Source: Papaver somniferum (Eukaryota > Streptophyta > Magnoliopsida > Ranunculales > Papaveraceae). From it: a stretch of 64,000 nt of DNA. The notes beneath the pieces were generated by a model, which was not told the origin of the DNA, did no database searches, and was given only the letters and a program-made list of their open reading frames with translations. The stretch spans positions 236,151,656 to 236,215,655 of the forward strand of contig NC_039364.1 in assembly GCF_003573695.1 (NCBI RefSeq), given 5' to 3'. Positions within the stretch are counted from its first letter, which is position 1, and each line of letters begins with the position of its first letter. The position numbers and the translations under genes are program-made. This document shows, in pieces, positions 50,042 through 60,260 of this stretch.

Positions 50042-51040
50042 CTACTCTTCTTCTTCCCTTTTCATATCCTCACTCAATGAGTTGTTCTTTCTGTCCCTAA
50101 GATCACAAAAGAAATCCGTCAAAACAGATTCGTAGGACGGCATCTTCTCAAACCCAGGGGCATAATTAATGTCAAGAATAAGATAATGGTTACTAATTCT
50201 TGAATCCCTAATGAGATCAAAATTCATCAGATGCAATCCCGTAGCTTGTCTTAACCCACTAGCGATACGAGAAATAAAACTATCCGGCGGCAGTACAGCT
50301 TCTTCTATCCGTATCTCCTCATTAGACATATGGTCACTATGTTCTTGACTCGGCTTATTCGATATTTGCGAAAATGGAACAGGACTCTTCTCTGCATCCA
50401 ACTGTTCTTCAGATACATCTGGCAACGAATTCCTCTTCGCACATGTCGCATAATCACCAACAACATAAACTTTGAACATAACACCGCCGTGATTAACAAA
50501 CTCTTGCAAAACAACCGGGGTGTGAACTTCTTTCAAAGCATCGAGATTATACACCAACGACAACTCATGCGACTGCATACTTCCATCAACCATTTCTGGT
50601 TTTGCAATCAAAGGGAATCTCAGTTGCAACCCTCCCTCCACATTCACATTCATCAACGAATCAACATCTGTTACCAGAACCTGTTTCGGTATCCCAAAAG
50701 TGGGCATTCCGATTTCATGCTGTTGAGCATCCATTTTCATCATATCTTCTACACAATATAACATTGAATAACGATCATGAAGAACTTCAACTTTGGAAGG
50801 AGGATCAATGATCAAAACATCAGGGTTTAGTGATGAATATTCTTCCAACTGTTTAATCCTAATCTCATTAGATAGTCTCTGTAAAATACAATCAAACGGA
50901 CCTTGTTCAATCAATGGTTTCTCAGGATCTACCTTGATAAGATCAACACCTCTTTGTTTTGATCCATCCACTATTGCATCTGTGATAAAAATCTTCTTGC
51001 TTGGTTCGAATGCATAACCTATTTTAAAACTTGTTTCCAT
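50042..51040 (-). CDS. ITPK: Inositol-tetrakisphosphate 1-kinase (ITPK), intronless
   Basis: The intact 332-residue frame belongs to the ITPK ATP-grasp family, which phosphorylates inositol phosphates such as InsP3/InsP4 and acts in phytate and inositol pyrophosphate synthesis in cytosol and nucleus. Family blocks appear in order: KIGYAFEPSKK (6-16), EQGPFDCILQRL (45-56), the D-P-P linker (79-81), FGIPKQVLVTD (115-125), RFPLIAKPEMVDG with Lys147 (141-153), VVLQEFVNHGGVMFKVYVVG (176-195), KRNSLPDVSE (202-211), GLHLMNFDLIRD with Asp275 (268-279) and LDINYAPGFEKMPSYE with Asp290 and Asn292 as likely Mg ligands (289-304). The length fits short plant ITPKs, and intronless ITPK1-type genes are known. 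The C-terminus ends in an acidic Glu-rich tail. This is the only clearly intact host gene here; which ITPK paralogue it is cannot be told. Confidence 0.93.
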   Translation of the reverse strand: METSFKIGYAFEPSKKIFITDAIVDGSKQRGVDLIKVDPEKPLIEQGPFDCILQRLSNEIRIKQLEEYSSLNPDVLIIDPPSKVEVLHDRYSMLYCVEDMMKMDAQQHEIGMPTFGIPKQVLVTDVDSLMNVNVEGGLQLRFPLIAKPEMVDGSMQSHELSLVYNLDALKEVHTPVVLQEFVNHGGVMFKVYVVGDYATCAKRNSLPDVSEEQLDAEKSPVPFSQISNKPSQEHSDHMSNEEIRIEEAVLPPDSFISRIASGLRQATGLHLMNFDLIRDSRISNHYLILDINYAPGFEKMPSYESVLTDFFCDLRDRKNNSLSEDMKREEEE

Positions 51041-51225
51041 TCTTTTGTTTTTTCGTTGATCTTATATTTAAAATCTAGATTGAAATGAAACTGGAAAGGT
51101 AATCGAAAGAAATAGTTTGAAGGGTTTCTTACTGTTTGTTGCTGCTGTTGTCGCTCCAAAGATTAGTTTTAGCAAAAGATTTTCAGAGTTTTGGAAGTGA
51201 GATTTCTGCTAAGAAAATGTTCAAG

Positions 51226-51233
51226 TATAAATA
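51226..51233 (-). promoter_or_regulatory. Possible TATA box of the ITPK gene
   Basis: The minus strand reads CTATTTATACTT about 186 bases before the ITPK ATG. It is a plausible but not optimal TATA element in otherwise A/T-rich DNA. No transcription start evidence is available. Confidence 0.35.
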
Positions 51234-51299
51234 GATAAAGCTTCTCTCGTGGAAATGCTTAAACGATGTCAACGTACTGGTCAAAAATATTGCAAGCAC

Positions 51300-52529
51300 T
51301 ACGACAATTGCTAGGACGGATACTTATTCAGAAGTTCAAAGGCCAGGATTACATTTTATTTATGGAATGGTACCCACGTCGCTAAAACCAGTACAGGTTT
51401 TTAGTTATCATGAGAAATCGCATCCGAAAATGTGTCATTTGTCCAAATATTTTCACGGTTCAAATGGACGAGTAAAAAATAATTTGGGTGAAATGGCCAA
51501 AAGAAAAAATAGCAAGGATGAAACTGGATTTATCCTAGCTTAAATTTAAAAACTATCAAGGATGAAATTGAATACATCCTGTGTAAATTAAAAATAAAAA
51601 AAAGTATTTGAAAATGGGCACGATGAAACTGATTACATCTTGCCTATTTTTACATTTTTGTCAATTTAAACAGTATCAAAATCTAACTGTCCATTTCACC
51701 CAGAAATTGTTGATTCTGGTGTTTTTAACCAATTTTGTGAAATCGCAGTACCTTGGCAGAATTGATTCTTCTAGTCCATCTAGTATATGATATATCCTAT
51801 AATATGCTGTAATGTGCATTGCTCCCACCTCACTAGACGAAAACTACTCGTTGAATCCTATAATATTAGGGGAAATGGATTCCTATTGTTCGTATAAGAT
51901 ATAATGGTGTAAAGGACTCTTAGTTGTTTGCTTTTTTATTGTTTTCATGCTAAAGGTACTTAGATGCTTCCTATCCATTTCCTAAATTTATAAAAGAAGT
52001 TGGGTGATCGTGCAGTATGTCATCATAAAGAGGAGACTTTAAGTCATTTTAAAATATTGTGATCATGTGAGGGCAGCTTGGCCGGCAGCCAATATTACAT
52101 CTTGGTTCACTGGTTCTAATAGTCTCGAAGGAGTTAATTAATCAAAATATAATATTAAACGGAAAAGCACCCTCATAGTGGGTTGTTGGGTTATTTAGAA
52201 AGAAATATATGAATACTTTTTTCGAAAAAGTCTTGAAACCTGTTAACACGGTTGCTAGAATTAATTATCATTTGAACAATTTTATTAATCCTAATCCCAC
52301 CCATATTAATTTAACGATTCCTCAAGGATTTGGTGCAATGGAAACTTTGTAGAGAAATTAGCCCTTGGGATGTAGCAATGAATACGAACAGAAATAACAA
52401 ATAGATAACTCTATAATAACCATGTGGACTGACAAAGTCATCCATGTTAATAAGTACTAGCATCTTCGGCGGGGTAGAAGTGTGTGGATTCTCTCTGATC
52501 AAGATGTGAGTAGAACAACTCTACATGCT
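51300..52529. other. Intergenic DNA with short degenerate repeats
   Basis: Three related segments (about 51,515, 51,555 and 51,615), each with a GATGAAACTG-(A/G)-(A/T)-TTA-type word, recur every 40-60 bases. No gene was recognised. Further A/T-rich sequence follows to 52.5 kb. Confidence 0.4.
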
Positions 52530-52722
52530 TCCTTTGATCACCCTACTAATGATTTGGGTACTGGCAATGTGATCGGAAATTATGCAGGTGAACGTGTAGA
52601 AATCAAAGGCTCTTACATAGCTGGCAACCTAGACCCTCAGGCTGGAGAATGCAAAACTGTCCGTGAGGCAATTAGGTGGGTATCAACTCCAAAGCTTAGC
52701 AGCAATACCCATGTTGAAGTTT
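52530..52722 (+). pseudogene. RNase H-like domain fragment
   Basis: The open plus-strand stretch contains IKGSYIAGNLDPQAGECKTV, then REAIRWVSTPKLSSNTHVEV. This is the (A/G)-E-C-x-A-(I/V)-R-E-A-(I/L)-x-W block of the plant RNase H-like (RVT_3) domain, with the catalytic Glu in G-E-C. Upstream and downstream domain parts are missing. It is a retrotransposon relic, separate from the RNase H remnant broken by the CACTA element. Confidence 0.6.
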
Positions 52723-52909
52723 GATGTTAGGTGTCGGCCGTTTGACACACCAGCAAAACAAGACATCAATTACATGCAGTTGTAATATCATGCATTAGAA
52801 CTACGTGTAATTCGATGCTTAGTGTTTTTGCATGAAAATAAAATGGAAAAGATGAAATTGTAATTTTAAAATCTAATTATCAGAAATAAAAATTATTATA
52901 ATAAAAAGA

Positions 52910-53340
52910 AAAGGGTAAGGCTTTGAAACCTGGCGACATCGTCGTATATAACTGGGAGAATGGTCTAGATGTTTGTCTCGATGTTACGGGTGTTTCACCT
53001 TTTTCTGGTAACAGTGGTCGAGCCTTCACTCCATGTGTTGCCATTTCCAATGCTATCTCTTGCAAGCGTTCCAAATATTTGGATAGTTGCTCAGCTCATG
53101 GTTATGGTTTCGGCGTCCTTCCTTTTTTCACTTTAGGTGAACTAGGTGAAGATATGGTGGTATTCTTGAAGAGGTAGAGAAATTTCATAGCTAATTATGA
53201 TATAAACTACAAAATAGTCAACTCTCTTTTCTATAGATTAGGTATTTCCATTCAAAAAGGTGTGTGGGTCAACTTGTTGCTAGGCTACCCTCCACCGATG
53301 TTTTACCTAATGTTGATTATTAATAATATGGCCCGGGGCA
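52910..53340 (+). pseudogene. 5'-truncated copy of the R2-like element: endonuclease-like C-terminus, subfamily B
   Basis: The frame from 52923 reads KPGDIVVYNWENGLDVCLDV, then TGVSPF, KRSKYLDSCSAHGYGFGV and FTLGELGEDMVVFLKR, then a stop. Past the stop it is still recognisable: Arg-Leu-Gly-Ile-Ser-Ile-Gln-Lys-Gly. It corresponds to the last 130 or so residues of the near full-length copy at 53.9-57.2 kb, starting exactly at the P-G-D of the nuclease-like motif. It is preceded by an ATTATTATAATAAAAAG tract and followed by GATTATTAATAATATGG. Confidence 0.8.
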
Positions 53341-53404
53341 ACTTTAAAAAAACTAAAGAATTTTTCTTTTTCTAAAAAAAGATGTAAAAGAAAGATAATT
53401 TTTT

Positions 53405-53470
53405 ATAGATTTTTTTCATTCATAAGGATGCAGGAGCCCAACTTGTTACTAGGCTCCTAGGCTCCCACTA
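53405..53470 (+). pseudogene. Very short 3' end copy of the same element
   Basis: The stretch around CATAAGGATGCAGGAGCCCA, then ACTTGTTACTAGGCTCC, matches the last codons of the family (I-Q-K-G-x-G-A-Q-L-V-x-R-L). About 60 bases are recognisable. An A/T-rich tail follows. Confidence 0.55.
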
Positions 53471-53619
53471 CCTCCTTGTAAAACATTATAATTCTAATTA
53501 AAAAAATTGAAAAATATAATAAAAAGTAAAAATATAAAAAATGTAAAAAATAATAATTTTTTATATGTACAAAATTTAAAAAGAAATAATTTTTTATATT
53601 TAAAATATTTATAAAAAAA

Positions 53620-53700
53620 ACTAAATTTCATAGACTATAGCTATTCAAAAAGGAGTTGGTACCCAGTTTGTTGTTCGGTTACCAACTAAAGCATTGTGGG
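53620..53700 (+). pseudogene. Second very short 3' end copy of the same element
   Basis: ATTCAAAAAGGAGTTGGTAC and then CCAGTTTGTTGTTCGGTTACC match the terminal codons of the 57,240 region (ATTCAAAAAGGAGTTGGATC). It is flanked on the left by 150 bases of A/T-rich repeats and on the right by the 5' end of the near full-length copy. Confidence 0.65.
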
Positions 53701-53854
53701 ATTCTCAATAAAGAATTATAAGAAAATATATTTATATCCTTTTCTTATTAAAGCAAAGTTAATACAAAAAAAAAGGGAGGCACTTTTGTGTGCTGTTTTT
53801 CTTTTTTAGGATTTGTGTTTTTCTCTTTCTTTTTAGGGTTCGCCTGTAACTTTC

Positions 53855-56800
53855 ATGGCTAGATCGACTAGAGCATCTTTCCGCAACCGGTTATCAACAA
53901 CCCCCTCTTCCCTGTTGCCTTTACCCCCATCTTCATCACCTCCCTTCACAGCAAAGGCAGCATCTGATAATGGCTTCTGTAATTGCCCGTTCAACAGCTT
54001 TGATAGTTGTCACGACGGGGTCAACAACAGGGGTTATGCCAAAGGATCATTCTTGCGGCATTTATATGACAAACATCTTTTTTCTGATGTTAACAAGGCA
54101 TCTCGCAGAGAGTTGATTGCTAAACATCAACATATATACCTTGCTTGGGAGAAGGTTCTTAGTTGCTTACAGATGTGGCTGTGCTGTAGATGTATGCATC
54201 TACATGCCTGGAAGATGGCGTGCAAAGGCATAGAATGGGTCGTTCATGGAGACGTTGTTGCAGGGCCATTCAACGGAGTAGGTCCATATTTTCTTTTTCA
54301 TGGCTTAGCTCAGTCTGCAGAGGTAAGTACTGTCTGTATGGGAACTTCTAAGGGGGATGGTGGTGCTGTTGTAATAGAGTCGTACGGTTCTATTTTTACA
54401 GACTTGCTTAATACTATGTTCCAAAGACAATTTACGACTATAACATGCATTCATCATCAGTGCCGGTTATCGTTTTCGAGATCGTTGAAAGCCTGCCTCG
54501 ACAAGGTCATCGTTAACCCAACTAATGTGACTGCTTGGTTGCAGCTCATTTTGTTTCCCATTTGCACGTTAGCACCTTACAGGCCGAGAAGTTCTGCGGA
54601 GGCGAAATCAGGCAAAAGGAAACGCCTACAGGTAGCAGTCATTAACCAAGCTTTATCAGTTTGGAAAGAGTCTAACGGTTGCTTTGTACTGGTTGACAAG
54701 ATGCTACATCTTCCTGTTCGTAATGTGTCTAAGAAAAAAGATGAGAAGAAACATGGTATGGCTAACATGATAGCTTGCTGAAAGAAAATGAGTTGTGGCC
54801 ATTTTGCTGCCACAATTCGAGTGCTTTCTTCAATCGGGGTGGCTCCTTGTAATGAACAAACTTACTCTGAGTTGCAAGATAAGCTCCCAACAATGCCTCT
54901 TCCTATAGTCCCTTGTGATGATATTATAGCAGACCCAATTACAATGGATTGTCGTGCAGTTCTGGGAGCTATTAAGAGCTTTCCTAAGAGTACATCATGC
55001 AAACGAGATGGACTGCGGGCAAAGCATTTAGTTGATATGATGAGTGGGGTTGCACCTGCTGTTCCGGACGACTTACCCGCTTCTATTACAGGGATTGTCA
55101 ACCTTTGGTTGGCTGGAAAATTCCCCGAAGGTTTAGGAGAGTTCATCGGTAGTGCGCCCTTAAAACCGTTACTTAAGCCTGGTGGCGGTCTTAGGCCAAT
55201 TGCAGTTGGCACAGTTTGGCATAGATTGGTCTCTAAAGTGGCGTCTTTCTCTGTTGGTAAGGACATGACTTTCTATTTAGGTGATTACCAATTCGGGGGA
55301 GGGGGGGGAGGAGGAGTATTTTACATGCTGTAAATGGCCTACCGGAGTTGAAAGGTCACTCAGACATGATGTCAATGTTTCTCATTGACTTTTCGAACGC
55401 GTTCAACATGGTGAGCAGATCTCAGCTCATCAAGGAGGTTCGTCTTCATTGTCCAGGTATTTCTCGTTGGGTAGAATTTTGTTACATGCGACCTGCTAAA
55501 CTCTACTACGACCAATATATTTATTTTATGCTCTCGGAGTCCAACAAGACGACCCTCTCGGTCCTTTGTTGTTTTCCTTGACACTTCACCCCCTGGTGAA
55601 GACTATTGCTTCCAGTTGCAAACTCGATTTGCATGCCTGTTACCTTGATGATGGTACAAGCATTGGTGATACACTTGAGGTTGCCAAGACCTTACGCTTA
55701 ATATTGAAACTGAAGGACCAGGAATAGGTTTACATCTCAATATAAAGAAAACGAAAGTCTTTTGGCCTTCGATTGATCCCAGAAGTACTGCTGATGGTGT
55801 TTTACCTCCTGATATTGGTGGACCTTCTAATGGTGTTAAACTTTAGGGTGGTCATGTCAGTCTGAATTTGAACTTTATTAGTGATATGTTGTTGAGTAGG
55901 GTGAACAAGACTGTTCAACTAATGTCCGCCACTAAAAAACTCAAGGATCCTCAAAGTGAGATGCTATTACTTCGTAATTGCATCGGTGTATCTAGGTTAT
56001 ATTTTGCAATGCGCACTACTAATCCTGCAGCCCTTCAACAAGCCACTGAGCTTTTCGATGATCATTTGCTCAAGTACTTGAGACTTCTTGTTACTGAGGA
56101 CGGTGCAATTTTTGGTCCTTTAAGAGGAGATTAGCTACCTTGCCCATCAAGGACGGTGGCTTGGGCATTTATACCATGGAAGACACCCTCATTTATTGTT
56201 ATCTAGCTTCTCAGAGCCAGATTATTTTGGTGCAAAAGGTGATCCTGGGTAACTTATTCTCAACATACAAATGCTCTACTTATTAGTTGGCTCTTCGGAA
56301 CTTCATCCAGGTATGTGGACTACCTTCTTCTTATTGCGTCGATGATACTACCCCCCCCCCCCCCCCCCCCCCCCCCCCCNNNNNNNNNNNNNNNNNNNNN
56401 NNNNNNNNNNNNNNNNNNNNNNNNNNNNNNNNNNNNNNNNNNNNNNNNNNNNNNNNNNNNNNNNNNNNNNNNNNNNNNNNNNNNNNNNNNNNNNNNNNNN
56501 NNNNNCCCCCCCCCTTCCATGCACTCCCTGGCAGTCACTTATTTTGATGTTGTTAAAAAGCAAATCCCAGACCAATTTTCTATGTCTGCAAGAGATTCCA
56601 TTTTGTGGTAGTGTAACCGAGTTAAGCATGCACAATATTATTTATTAGTTGTACCAATTAGTGGGCTTAACCAATGCCTCGGGCCAAGACAGTTCAGAGT
56701 TTTCCTTTGTTACCGCCTTGGTATCCCATTGTTTGTTGAGAATGGTTTATGCTCAAGTTGTAACAAATCTATGGATATCTTTGGGGACCACACGCTTCAT

Positions 56801-57187
56801 TGTGCTAAGTATGTTGGAATTAAGTTTCGACAAGACTTTGTACGTGACGTTATCGCTGACAATTGTTACAAAACCGGTGTGCCTGCGCGTAAGGAAGTTT
56901 CTCTTGGGTTTATGTCAGATGATGACAAAGGCTTATGGCCTGGTGATATCCTCATTCTTAACTGGGAAAATGGTCAAGATGTTTGTGTGGATGTTACAGG
57001 TGTCTCTCTAGGCAAAGCTGTTTCTAGTGATGTTTCTAGTGATGTTTCGCGTAAACGCATTAAATACTTGGGAAAGTGTGTCTCACATGGATATGGTCTG
57101 GGTGTTATAGCTTTCTCTACCTTAGGGGAACTCGGCCAGGATATATACTTTATGTTTTTTCAAGCATCTGAAGAATTGTTTAGATAG
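53855..57187 (+). pseudogene. Reverse transcriptase / endonuclease polyprotein of the R2-like element
   Basis: From the Met at 53855, residues 40-75 include C-N-C-P ... H-L-Y-D-K-H, a possible zinc finger. The frame stops at TGA (54779-54781) but continues in the same frame (SCGHFAATIRVLSSIGVAPC) to 55333. The reverse transcriptase follows: GGGLRPIAVGTVWHRLVSKV, then motif A LIDFSNAFNMV (55381-55413), motif B around Gln-Gln-Asp-Asp-Pro-Leu-Gly-Pro, and motif C YLDD (55641-55652). After the thumb region comes CSSCNKSMDIFGDHTLHC (56750-56803), a C-x2-C-x9-H-x3-C knuckle. Then P-G-D-I-L, C-V-D-V-T-G-V and a downstream Lys-rich K-R-I-K-Y form a P-D..D..K nuclease-like pattern, ending at 57187. 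Lesions are the TGA, a G-run frameshift near 55,300, a shift near 55,530, a shift near 55,695, TAG near 55,843, a shift near 56,122, TAG near 56,608 and the N gap. I recall similar unclassified reverse-transcriptase-domain proteins in other plants; this was not checked. Confidence 0.82.
56380..56505. other. Assembly gap (126 N) inside a poly-C tract
   Basis: It is flanked by 29 C on the left and 9 C on the right. The frame reads Ser-Tyr-Cys-Val-Asp-Asp-Thr before and Met-His-Ser-Leu-Ala-Val-Thr-Tyr after, blocks that lie only a few residues apart in the family as I remember it. The gap therefore probably spans a homopolymer rather than missing coding sequence. Confidence 0.7.
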
Positions 57188-57329
57188 CAATGATGCCAAT
57201 AATGGTTTGGTAGTTTCATTTTCATAGTCTAGGTATTACTATTCAAAAAGGAGTTGGATCCAAGCTAGTTGCTAGGTTGCCAACCAAAACTTTGTAATAG
57301 ACTCCCAAATTATATATATAAAAACTAAA

Positions 57330-57364
57330 TAATAATAATAGAATAATAATAATAATAATAATAA
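57330..57364. repeat. (TAA)n microsatellite, 3' tail of the R2-like element
   Basis: About ten AAT/TAA repeats with one interruption follow the element's 3' end (57,300-57,330). The next truncated copy starts immediately after, at 57,367. Confidence 0.85.
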
Positions 57365-57366
57365 CC

Positions 57367-58010
57367 AAGAACGCGCAAGATTATTTGTTGGCCATTCCTA
57401 TTGAAGGGATTAACCAGAAACTTGAGATAGTTTAGTGTTGTTGATCGTTATAGACTTATTTCTGTGGACCATGCTTTACATAGTTCTCATGAGGTTGGAC
57501 TTAAATACAGACACGACCTTGTACAAGATATCTTTGCTGACATTTGTTATAGAGCAGGTGTCTAGGCAGGAAAGAAGTTTCCTTGGGTTTTCTTTCGAAT
57601 GATGGTTTGCCTTTGAGACCAGCTGTTGCCCTGGTGTATAATTGGGATAATGGGCGCGACATATGTGTGGATGTAACTGGTGTCTCTCCTTTTACAGGTG
57701 GTGGTCCTCGCTCTTTCATCCCCGATTAAGAAATTAGCAATGTTGTCGATCGGAAGCGTAAAAAATATCTTGAGAAGTGCACTTCTAAGGGTTTTGGTTT
57801 TGGTGTTCTTTATTTTACCACCTTGGGCGAACTTGGTAGTGACCTCCTAGATTTTCTGAAGAGGTTGCGTAATTATATGGCCAGTCACGATGCAAATGTT
57901 AACGTGTGAGAGTTCATTTTCCATAGGATATGGTTGTTATTCACAAGGGAATTGGAGCCCAGCTTGTTATTCAGTTTCCTTTTAATTATTTACCATCAGA
58001 TATCCAAGAA
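57367..58010 (+). pseudogene. 5'-truncated and internally deleted copy of the R2-like element
   Basis: It starts at Lys-Asn-Ala-Gln-Asp-Tyr-Leu-Leu-Ala-Ile-Pro-Ile-Glu-Gly, matching the H-A-Q-x-Y-L-L-V-V-P-I-S-G block just before the knuckle in the adjacent copy. The knuckle itself is lost in a deletion near 57,425. Then follow GLKYRHDLVQDIFADICYRA with frame changes, LRPAVALVYNWDNGRDICVD, then VTGVSPFTGGG and KKYLEKCTSKGFGFGVLYFT, and a stop at 57907. The catalytic-type Asp of P-x-D is Val here (R-P-A-V). Its 3' tail is again A/T-rich with TAA words (58,010-58,080). Confidence 0.8.
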
Positions 58011-58089
58011 TTGTAATTTTTTATTAAATATAAAATAAAATGATTATTATTTATAAAAATAATAAAAAAAATTAAATAAAAAGAAATTC

Positions 58090-59194
58090 AAACCGAACAT
58101 TTATTTAGGTGGTGAAACTGGGGATACCGCCACAAATCGAAGGATACTTTTTTTTTGCATTGATTATTAATCGATTTATGATTTTTATTAAATGGTTGTG
58201 ATTTCAATTGATGGGTCATTTAGTTTAAGACTTTTAATTTCCCGTGCTTTCAATTTACAATCATCACTTTGAAAATCTACCTTAGGAAAAGAACCAGAGT
58301 CACTATTTCAGATATAATTGTTTAGAATTAATTATCCGAATCGGACGAATAAGTTGTATGGTGGAATCCCGAGTCCCAATTTCTCTCAATATTGATACCA
58401 CCTTTTACATATTTTCTAGTTAAATTAGAATTAGGTCTAAAAAAAATCTTCAGAAATATGAGTTTAATGAACTTTTTACAACTTTTTAAGCTCAGTTGAG
58501 AGACTGGAATATTGCCGTCACATATTTATTTTTTGAAGAGGTTACATGGTCAGTCAGAGATCATTGTAACAAAAGTTTTGCATCTAAAATATAAAAATAT
58601 GAATTTCATATACATCTGAAGCCGGGTCAGATGTATGGTTTTACAATTTTAGCTTTCGCCAAAAATCCACCATCAACAGTATTGTAAATAAAAGGGGAGT
58701 TGCTTACGTACCCATGGTAACTTCGTATACTTATCTCGTGGTGATAGATTATCACAAAAGTTCAAAAGATATTGTCGTTATCGATGCCGTTTCAACTATT
58801 TTTCGAAGTGAATGATCAACATCACTTTGTAATCCTTGTACTCTTATATCTGTTTTGTCATTCTCATCACTTCGACTTGCTTCTGATGTAGTCATGGATC
58901 TTGATTCTTTTTCCTGAAGATTTCTTCTTTCTACCCTACGGCGGACACCAAAAGATATTGTAGCGTCTGATTATGTCTAGATTAATCTTGATTATGTACC
59001 CGAACTAAATATTTTATGTTATGTAGCAGGATAATACTAATGTACCTGGACTATTGTTGACCAGGTTCATCCCTATTTTACGGATTATTAGGATTTGACC
59101 ATGAAGTTCGATTAGTAAACATTTTGTACTCATTTTTATCTTCAACTTTGTATCCAGATTCATCTTATCCATTAAATACATTGTATCTAATTTA
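58090..59194. other. Intergenic DNA, nothing recognised
   Basis: A/T-rich sequence without a coding pattern, paired ends or RNA gene that I could identify. Confidence 0.5.
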
Positions 59195-59196
59195 TA

Positions 59197-59565
59197 CTCC
59201 CTTCGTCCCACTAATAAGTGACCTAGTTATTTTCAGATTTTGTCCCACCATTAAGTGACCTATAATACTAAATAAGGAGATATTTCTAAAATTATCATTT
59301 TAATTGATTATAAGAAATATAAGAAATATACATAATTTGATAGTCATGTTTATATTCGTTACGTAGGTGTTTTAAAATGTTTTTCAATGGTACGAAGTTT
59401 GCGAACATCCGTGGTGAAGTTTGAGAGATAAACCATTTCAAAATTTCACTATTTATTATCCATAAGGGTATAATTGTAAAAAATGCTTAAAAATACTTTT
59501 TCCCTTGCTTGCCTTAAAAATTGTGCAAACTTGAACTAGGTCACTTAATAGTGGGACGGAGGGAG
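59197..59565. mobile_element. Stowaway-like MITE, 369 bp, TA duplication (second copy)
   Basis: Ends are CTCCCTTCGTCCCACTAATA and the complement ending GTGGGACGGAGGGAG, with TA on each side (59195-59196, 59566-59567). It has the same length and internal sequence as 49217-49585, with scattered substitutions. Confidence 0.92.
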
Positions 59566-59935
59566 TATTTGCAATGAGATTAACAGACTGGACTTAGACT
59601 CCGATCCATTAGTATACGGACCGGAGATCTGCATCCGCATCCAATCCGGTCATTTTTGTAATTAAGATTATTGGGCTAGAGAACTATTGGACCCACTTTA
59701 TATATATATATATATGATTCAGACATGATATTTAGCTCCGTATCCAATCCATTAGTTCAGGGACCGGACATCCACCCGCCAAAAAAATGGATGAACCGAT
59801 CGAATCCGCCAATTCGATCTCCAAAAAATCGCCCCTACCTTGATTGGTTCTTGGAGTATAAATATACAAAGTCAATTCATCTAAGCCCATGAATGGATCC
59901 GTCTACTCCCGGGCCTATGACTAGATCCGGTGCGG
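59566..59935. other. Intergenic DNA with (TA)n near 59,700
   Basis: Contains repeated CCGGA-type words (GACCGGAGATC, GACCGGACATC) and an 18-base TATATA run. No gene. Confidence 0.5.
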
Positions 59936-60189
59936 CTACGATGTGGTCGGGCCACATACTTTAAGTATGTGACTCCTCTTTAAATGATGACACGTCTGAT
60001 AAAGTAAGAAAAAATTTGAAAAATTATTTTATTACCTAACTGTTTATCCTTTTCCTTTTTCTAACTTCCTACTTTTTCTCAAAAAATGGAGCAGTTAGGA
60101 AAATTTAGAGGGGACAGATTTTTTAATTGAATAGGTGTCAGAAAATAAAGAGGGCCACTGGAAAATGTATGTGACCGATCACATCGTAG
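59936..60189. mobile_element. MITE-like element, about 254 bp
   Basis: The left end CTACGATGTGGTCGGGCCAC and the complement of the right end CTACGATGTGATCGGTCAC match closely over about 23 bases. The interior is A/T-rich and non-coding. A clear target duplication was not found, so the superfamily is unassigned. It lies about 70 bases before the F-box gene start. Confidence 0.6.
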
Positions 60190-60260
60190 AAGGGGCGGAC
60201 TTAATCATTCTCCTCCATGTTATTTTGGCACAAAACTTAAGCTCATACTATATTTAGGGT

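Larger units (their letters stand above)
53730..57364 (+). mobile_element. Near full-length non-LTR retrotransposon, R2-like architecture, degenerate
   Basis: The element runs from an A-rich/pyrimidine-rich leader after 53,730, through one reading frame beginning ATG at 53855, to a 3' end near 57,300 and a (TAA)n tail (57,330-57,364). Its order is Cys/His N-terminus, reverse transcriptase, thumb region, CCHC knuckle, endonuclease-like domain. No APE-type endonuclease precedes the reverse transcriptase. The left boundary is approximate because the upstream sequence is a stack of other truncated 3' ends. Confidence 0.75.

Noticed and set aside
50330..50761. 143-codon plus-strand frame opposite ITPK
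   Set aside because: It is a shadow of the well-conserved minus-strand ITPK frame.
53855..55333. Treating the 53.9-55.3 kb frames as two host genes
   Set aside because: They share one frame across a single TGA and form the N-terminal and reverse transcriptase parts of the retrotransposon.
56287..56635. Proline- or glycine-rich frames around the second gap
   Set aside because: Artefacts of the poly-C tract and N translation in the reverse transcriptase copy.
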